The notes under the pieces are model-generated. The model ran no database searches. It saw nothing but the letters and a program-made list of their open reading frames with translations, and had not been told where the DNA came from. Made by a program: the position numbers and the translations under genes. Below, piece after piece: positions 39,762 through 43,942 of a DNA stretch of 43,942 nucleotides (position 1 is its first letter; each line of letters opens with the position of its first letter). The DNA comes from Nocardia acidivorans NBRC 108247 (lineage in GTDB: Bacteria > Actinomycetota > Actinomycetes > Mycobacteriales > Mycobacteriaceae), in the NCBI RefSeq assembly GCF_001625085.1, contig NZ_BDAW01000083.1:1-43942 (forward strand). The letters run 5' to 3'.

Positions 39762-41351
39762 GTGCCGTACGTAGTCACCCAATCCTGTTGCAGTGACGCC
39801 TCTTGCGTCTACGCCTGCCCGGTCAACTGCATCCATCCCACGCCCGATGAGCCGGATTTCCGGACCGCGGAGATGCTGTACGTGGACCCGCAGGCGTGCG
39901 TGGACTGCGGCGCCTGCGCGACCGCGTGCCCGGTGGACGCGATCGTCTCGACCAAGAAGCTGACCGATGAGCAGCTGCCCTTCATCGAGATCAATGCCGA
40001 CTTCTACCGGACCGAGCGGCCGCGGCCGTTGCTGGCGAAACCGATTCCGGCGGCGGAGGTCAAGCCCGGGCGGGAACCGCTGCGGGTGGCGATCGTCGGC
40101 TCGGGTCCCTCGGCCATGTACGCGGCCGATGAACTGCTGACCCAGTCCGGGGTGTCGGTGACGGTCTTCGATCGGCTGGCCACGCCGTACGGGCTGGCGC
40201 GGTTCGGCGTCGCGCCGGACCACACCAAGACGCGGCAGGTCGGCGAGCTCTTCGATGTGATCTCCGCGCAGGACGGCTTCGGGTCGTACCTGAATGTGAA
40301 TGCCGGGGAACACATTTCGCATGAGGAGCTGCTGGCGCATCATCACGCGGTGATCTACGCGGTGGGCGCCTCCAGCGATCGCAAGCTCGGCATCGCGGGG
40401 GAGGGGCTGCCCGGCAGCGTCTCGGCGACCGAGTTCGTGGCCTGGTACAACGGGCATCCCGATCATGCCGGTCGATACTTCGATCTGTCGCAGCGGCGGG
40501 CCGTCATCGTCGGCAATGGCAATGTGGCGCTGGATGTTGCGCGGATTCTGACCACCGATCCGGAGCTGCTGGCCGGTACGGATATCGCACCGCGCGCCTT
40601 GACGGCCTTGCGGCGCAGCAAGATCGAGGAAGTGGTCGTGCTGGGTCGTCGCGGTCCCGCCGAATCCGCCTTCACCGTGCCGGAATTCGTGGGGCTGCTC
40701 GGGGCCGATGTCGACATCGTGGTCGAGGGCGAGATTCCCGCGACCGATGCGAGCATGCCGTGGCAGGTCGAGCAGAAGCTGAAGCTGCTGCGCGGGCTGG
40801 CCGATCGGCCGGTGGGCGGGCGCAAGCGGATCGTCTTCCGGTATCTTTCCGCGCCAACGGCTTTCGAGGGTGTGGACCGGGTCACCGGGGTCGCTGTGGT
40901 GCGCAATGAGCTCATTACCGGGGCCGACGGGGTGGTGCGGGCGCAGGCCACCTCGGATACCGAGGTGCTGGCGACCGGGCTGGTGCTCACCTCCGTCGGA
41001 TATCGCGGAGTTCCGTTGGCGGGGTTGCCGTTCGACGAGCGCGGGGGTGTGATTCCGAATCTCGACGGGCGGGTGCTGGAGAGCGCCGGCGGGTCGGTGG
41101 TGCCGGGGTCCTATGTGACCGGCTGGATCAAGCGTGGGCCGACCGGGTTCATCGGGACCAACAAGTCCTGTGCGCAGGAGACGGTGCGGCAGTTGGTGGA
41201 TGACTTCAATGCGGGGCGGCTGGTGGAACCGGCGCATGGCGCGGGGGAATTCGACCGACTGGTCGGTGCGCGTCAACCGAATGCCATTCGCGGCGGTGCG
41301 GTGAATCGTCCGGTGCGGCGTCGCCTGCCGCTGCTGGTGCGCAGTCGTTAG
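39762..41351 (+). CDS. fprB: Ferredoxin/ferredoxin-NADP+ reductase fusion
   Basis: 529 residues from GTG 39762, with AAGGGA upstream. The N-terminal 70 residues are a 7Fe-type ferredoxin: cysteines at 9, 10, 15, 19 and 23 in the first half and the C46-x2-C49-x2-C52-x3-C56-P motif in the second. The adrenodoxin-reductase-like flavoprotein follows: FAD-binding GSGPSAMYAADELL (from 113), PYGLARFGVAPDH, NADP-binding VGNGNVALDVARIL and YVTGWIKRGPTGFIGTN near the C-terminus. It moves electrons from NADPH through FAD to the attached iron-sulfur centre. Directly downstream of the AurF-like oxygenase, it is probably its electron donor. Followed by a terminator. Confidence 0.94.
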   Translation: MPYVVTQSCCSDASCVYACPVNCIHPTPDEPDFRTAEMLYVDPQACVDCGACATACPVDAIVSTKKLTDEQLPFIEINADFYRTERPRPLLAKPIPAAEVKPGREPLRVAIVGSGPSAMYAADELLTQSGVSVTVFDRLATPYGLARFGVAPDHTKTRQVGELFDVISAQDGFGSYLNVNAGEHISHEELLAHHHAVIYAVGASSDRKLGIAGEGLPGSVSATEFVAWYNGHPDHAGRYFDLSQRRAVIVGNGNVALDVARILTTDPELLAGTDIAPRALTALRRSKIEEVVVLGRRGPAESAFTVPEFVGLLGADVDIVVEGEIPATDASMPWQVEQKLKLLRGLADRPVGGRKRIVFRYLSAPTAFEGVDRVTGVAVVRNELITGADGVVRAQATSDTEVLATGLVLTSVGYRGVPLAGLPFDERGGVIPNLDGRVLESAGGSVVPGSYVTGWIKRGPTGFIGTNKSCAQETVRQLVDDFNAGRLVEPAHGAGEFDRLVGARQPNAIRGGAVNRPVRRRLPLLVRSR

Positions 41352-41363
41352 TTCGTCGTACTT

Positions 41364-41405
41364 CAGACCGCCTCGGATGCTCTGTCATCTGAGGCGGTCT
41401 GTTTT
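41364..41405 (+). terminator. Rho-independent terminator after fprB
   Basis: Perfect 11-base stem CAGACCGCCTC / GAGGCGGTCTG with a 16-base loop that has weak extra pairing, then TTTTGTGT. It starts 13 bases after the fprB stop. Confidence 0.9.
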
Positions 41406-41878
41406 GTGTACGGATTGTGTTGTGTGAGTTGTAATGCTGTGTTTGCCCGGGGCGACATGGTTGGTAGTAAAGAAGAATTGACTTCGAATCGCGGTCGGTC
41501 AGCCTGCGCGAGTGGGGAACTCGGGCACAGCAACCGACCAGTGATCGGCAATTCGCGCGTACAAACTGACGCTGCGGTTTTCTTTTTCGGACACTGGTTG
41601 CCTACCGGTTGGTATGAATTACTCGTTCGCTGACTTGTAGCCACAGCGCACCTGTCACCGAACTCGCTTGGCGTCCAGTTCGATTCGATCTTGAAGCCCC
41701 ACCTGGCTGACCAGTAGATTCGCCAACTTCGCTACTGGACGCGAAATCTTTTCTCTGGATTCGATATTCACATCCGGCATGCGCCAGCTAACCTGAACCC
41801 GCTGTTTGGAAAACGACCGCGTCCACATGGTTGGTACGCCTGTGAGGCCGTGGTCACGGTGCGTTGACGGGATAGCAA
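41406..41878. other. AT-richer intergenic region before the second Hsp70-like gene
   Basis: About 470 bases of clearly lower G+C than the rest. Short open frames exist on both strands but none has convincing composition or a ribosome site. A 9-base inverted repeat, GCGTCCAGT (41671-41679) and ACTGGACGC (41734-41742), lies 54 bases apart. Promoter-like AT-rich sequence (GAAATCTTTTCTCTGGATTC) follows it. The low G+C suggests a strong or complex promoter region, or imported DNA. Confidence 0.5.
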
Positions 41879-43942
41879 ATGACTGTTGGCTTTGGCATGA
41901 GCATCGGCACAGTGAACTCCGTATGGTCGACCGCGGCCGGTGAACGGACCCGGCCCGCCGTGCGAGTGCGCCGGACCGCTGTCACCTTCGACAGTGCGGG
42001 CGGACCACGCATCGGCGGTATTCCCCGTTTCGCCCCGGTGGTCACCGATTTCGCGGATCTCACCACCGATCCGGACCCGGTCGTCATCAACGGGCGCATC
42101 TGGTCGCCCGCCGATCTGGTGGCCGCGGTGGTCAATGGACTCATCGAGGCCAACGCGCCGGAGGCACCGGCCGTCACCACCTATCCGGCCAACTACACCG
42201 AAAAGCATGTGACCCGGCTGCGGCGCGCGCTGGACTGGTCCGGGGCCTCCGATGTCGCGCTCATGCCGGAGCCGGTCGCGGCCGTGGAGTGGCTGGACGC
42301 GGAGTACGGAATCTCCAGTGCCGGAATAACTCTGGTCTACGACCTAGGTGGCAACTGCCTGGATGTGGCGGTGGTGCGCACCGAGGCCGATCGCGAGGAG
42401 CGCGGCATTCTCGGGGTGGCCGAACGCTCCACCGAATACGGCGGGCGACCGCTCGGCGCGCTGCTGGCCCGGTACGCGCGCAGTATCGCGCCGGGGGAGC
42501 ATCAGCCGGTCTCGGCCGTGGTGCCCGCCGCGGATACGAATCGCCTGCGCAGCTGGCATATTCGCAATTCGCTACGGGTGGTCCGGTCGTGCGTGCACAA
42601 CACCGGACTCACCATGGACGATATCGACCGGGTGCTGTTGATCGGCGGCGCGGCGCGGCCCATCGAGGTGGCGCGGGTGCTCGCCGATCTCGGGCGGCCG
42701 GTCATCATGGCGCCGGATCCGGCGCATACCGTGGCGGTGGGGGCGGCGCTGGCCGCGTTCCGCTCCGCCGACACCGGCTCGGCCATCGGGCGCTACGCCC
42801 CGCGCGCGGCCGTATTCTCCGGTGCGGCAGTGGCTTCGGCGCTGGCCATGTCCGCGGCCACCGTGCTCGGCGGGACCGTGGCGGGGACCACCGGATTGCA
42901 GGCCGCGCCCGCGCCCTCGGACTCCGGGACGATCGGGGCGGGCGATGTGCTGCTGCTGGAGGACACCAGCGGGGTGCCCGGGGCGACTGGGCGCGTGCAC
43001 GTGGTGACCACGGCGGCGGCCGTCAGCAGCTACGGTCCGATGGCGCCGACGGTCACCCCGTCCTGGTCCGGCGGTCGGCCGGTCGACACCCGGGCCGGTA
43101 CGCACTGCGAAACCCGCAGTGTCACAAACTCTCTCACCTATGCCAATCCGGCTCAGTTCGTCAATCCGCTGCCGTTCCTCACCGCGCAGGCGTTCGGCGC
43201 ACCGCAATACCTCGGCCGGGTGCCCTCGGTGAGCCTGCCGCGCACACTGCCCGGTGCGCCCAATCCCGGTGCTCCCAATCCCGGTACGACGTCACCGGGG
43301 TCGCCCGCGACGCCGGGGTCGGCCACCGGTGATCCCGCGGGCAGCACCACTGGCGGTACGCCCGCGAATGGGACCGCGCCCGGCGGGACCGCGCCCGGCG
43401 GAACTGCCTCCGGCGGAACGACTTCCGGCGGCACCGCCGGTGGTGAGACCGCACCGGGTGGCTCGACCACCGGTCCCGGTGGCGGGACGACACCGGGCGG
43501 CAGTACCGGCGGCGAAACCGGGGGCGGCGGAACGACCCCCGGAGGCGGCACCTCGACCGGCGGCGGAACCTCGGGTGGCGGAACGACTTCCGGGCCGGGA
43601 GGTACCACCGGCGGGGGAACCGGCGCGGGAGCCGGTGGAGGCACCGGAGCCGGTGACGGCGGAACCGGCGGGGGTGGCGCGAGCGGTGGCGGTGGAACAT
43701 CCACCGGTGGCGGTACGTCGGCCGGTGGCGGTACGTCCGCTGGTGGTGGCGGTACCTCCTCTGGTGGCGGTGGAACTTCTGCCGGTGGCGGTGGAACCTC
43801 GGGTGGCGGAACGACTTCCGGTGCCGGTGGCACCGGCGGTGGCACCTCGGCCGGTGGCGGTGGAACCGCCGGTGGTGGTGGGACCTCGGCCGGTGGCACC
43901 GGCGGTGGCGCGGGCGGTGGCACCTCGGCCGCTGGCGGAGCC
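41879..43942 (+). CDS. Hsp70-like ATPase with membrane helix and Gly-rich tail (3' end outside window)
   Basis: 688 codons, open at the window end. The Hsp70-type ATPase domain covers about 1-300: GMSIGTVNSV (loop 1, Ser where Hsp70 has Asp), MPEPVAAVEWL, LVYDLGGNCLDVAVV (loop 2) and LLIGGAARPIEVARVL (adenosine motif). A hydrophobic stretch at about 310-335 (AVFSGAAVASALAMSAATVL) is a probable transmembrane helix, followed by a 120-residue presumably extracytoplasmic region with a single Cys (GTHCETRS). From about residue 460 to the end the protein is almost only Gly, Thr, Ser, Ala and Pro (SAGGGGTSSGGGGTS). It is a paralogue of the shorter protein at 37560. An ATPase inside the cell joined to an external tail suggests a signalling or wall-associated role. 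Confidence 0.86.
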   Translation, partial: MTVGFGMSIGTVNSVWSTAAGERTRPAVRVRRTAVTFDSAGGPRIGGIPRFAPVVTDFADLTTDPDPVVINGRIWSPADLVAAVVNGLIEANAPEAPAVTTYPANYTEKHVTRLRRALDWSGASDVALMPEPVAAVEWLDAEYGISSAGITLVYDLGGNCLDVAVVRTEADREERGILGVAERSTEYGGRPLGALLARYARSIAPGEHQPVSAVVPAADTNRLRSWHIRNSLRVVRSCVHNTGLTMDDIDRVLLIGGAARPIEVARVLADLGRPVIMAPDPAHTVAVGAALAAFRSADTGSAIGRYAPRAAVFSGAAVASALAMSAATVLGGTVAGTTGLQAAPAPSDSGTIGAGDVLLLEDTSGVPGATGRVHVVTTAAAVSSYGPMAPTVTPSWSGGRPVDTRAGTHCETRSVTNSLTYANPAQFVNPLPFLTAQAFGAPQYLGRVPSVSLPRTLPGAPNPGAPNPGTTSPGSPATPGSATGDPAGSTTGGTPANGTAPGGTAPGGTASGGTTSGGTAGGETAPGGSTTGPGGGTTPGGSTGGETGGGGTTPGGGTSTGGGTSGGGTTSGPGGTTGGGTGAGAGGGTGAGDGGTGGGGASGGGGTSTGGGTSAGGGTSAGGGGTSSGGGGTSAGGGGTSGGGTTSGAGGTGGGTSAGGGGTAGGGGTSAGGTGGGAGGGTSAAGGA
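43255..43942 (+). repeat. GGTGGCGG-type coding repeats in the Hsp70-like tail
   Basis: Irregular repeats of GGTGGCGGT, GGAAC and TCG/ACC codons encode the Gly/Thr/Ser-rich tail. Early copies also contain NPG and PGG units. Such tracts change length easily by slippage, and the opposite strand reads as a Pro-rich frame that is only a by-product. Confidence 0.8.

Noticed and set aside
38718..41276. An 852-codon minus-strand open frame opposite the AurF-like and fprB genes
   Set aside because: It mirrors two well-supported genes. Its sequence is rich in His, Arg, Gly and Asp as expected from reading GC-rich codons backwards, and no domain is visible.
41406..41633. 75-codon plus-strand frame downstream of fprB
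   Set aside because: It begins inside the terminator tail, has no ribosome site and its composition is not protein-like.
43153..43923. Pro-rich minus-strand frame (PPPPAEVPPP type)
   Set aside because: It is the reverse reading of Gly/Thr/Ser repeats in the Hsp70-like tail; no ribosome site or signal peptide.

Overview
The window is about 44 kb of high-GC DNA with strong G/C bias at third codon positions. It is most consistent with a Nocardia-like member of the Mycobacteriales. Pointers are an LpqH-family lipoprotein, a pair matching mycobacterial Rv0885 (AurF-like diiron protein) and Rv0886 (fprB), an Rv3717-like amidase, a SigG-type ECF sigma factor with a SnoaL-like tail, and many TetR and ROK regulators. 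All assignments come from reading motifs and gene order; no database search was run. No rRNA, tRNA, CRISPR array, transposase or integrase was seen, and both ends cut through genes.

Layout. 1-1.3 kb: 5' part of a DEAD-box RNA helicase (minus). 1.8-6.8 kb: a catabolic cluster of SIS-domain enzyme, ROK kinase and APC permease (minus), divergent from a ROK regulator, with a perfect palindrome between them. 6.9-9.4 kb: ECF sigma factor and DHA2 exporter. 9.5-10.9 kb: membrane protein and LpqH-like lipoprotein (minus). 11.0-16.7 kb: a tight four-gene plus-strand operon of two unrecognised proteins, a TPR protein and a CHAT (caspase-like) protease with its His/Cys dyad intact. 17.0-19.5 kb: TetR, divergent DHA2 exporter and a His-rich secreted peptide. 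19.5-21.7 kb: a cysteine-rich zinc-ribbon protein and a serine hydrolase. 21.8-23.9 kb: a P1B metal ATPase with a CPD transport motif. 24.0-27.9 kb: patatin plus TetR, divergent from a Tat-exported alkylsulfatase, with a 29-bp palindrome between them. 28-32 kb: two uncharacterised proteins, a DUF2156 phosphatidylglycerol lysyltransferase-like protein and an alpha/beta hydrolase. 32-37 kb: a secreted protein, an ECF sigma factor operon ending in a DUF6529 membrane protein and a Rieske lipoprotein, then a secreted cell-wall amidase. 37.5-43.9 kb: two Hsp70-like ATPases flanking the AurF-like oxygenase and fprB.

The best candidate for an undescribed system is the CHAT/TPR operon at 11047-16675: a predicted protease, a repeat scaffold and two co-translated partners with no recognisable family. 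Secondary candidates are the ECF-Rieske redox operon bracketed by a near-identical 19-nt motif, the paired Hsp70-like genes around a diiron oxygenase and its reductase, and a fructosamine- or amino-sugar-type catabolic cluster. Functions of these systems are inferred.
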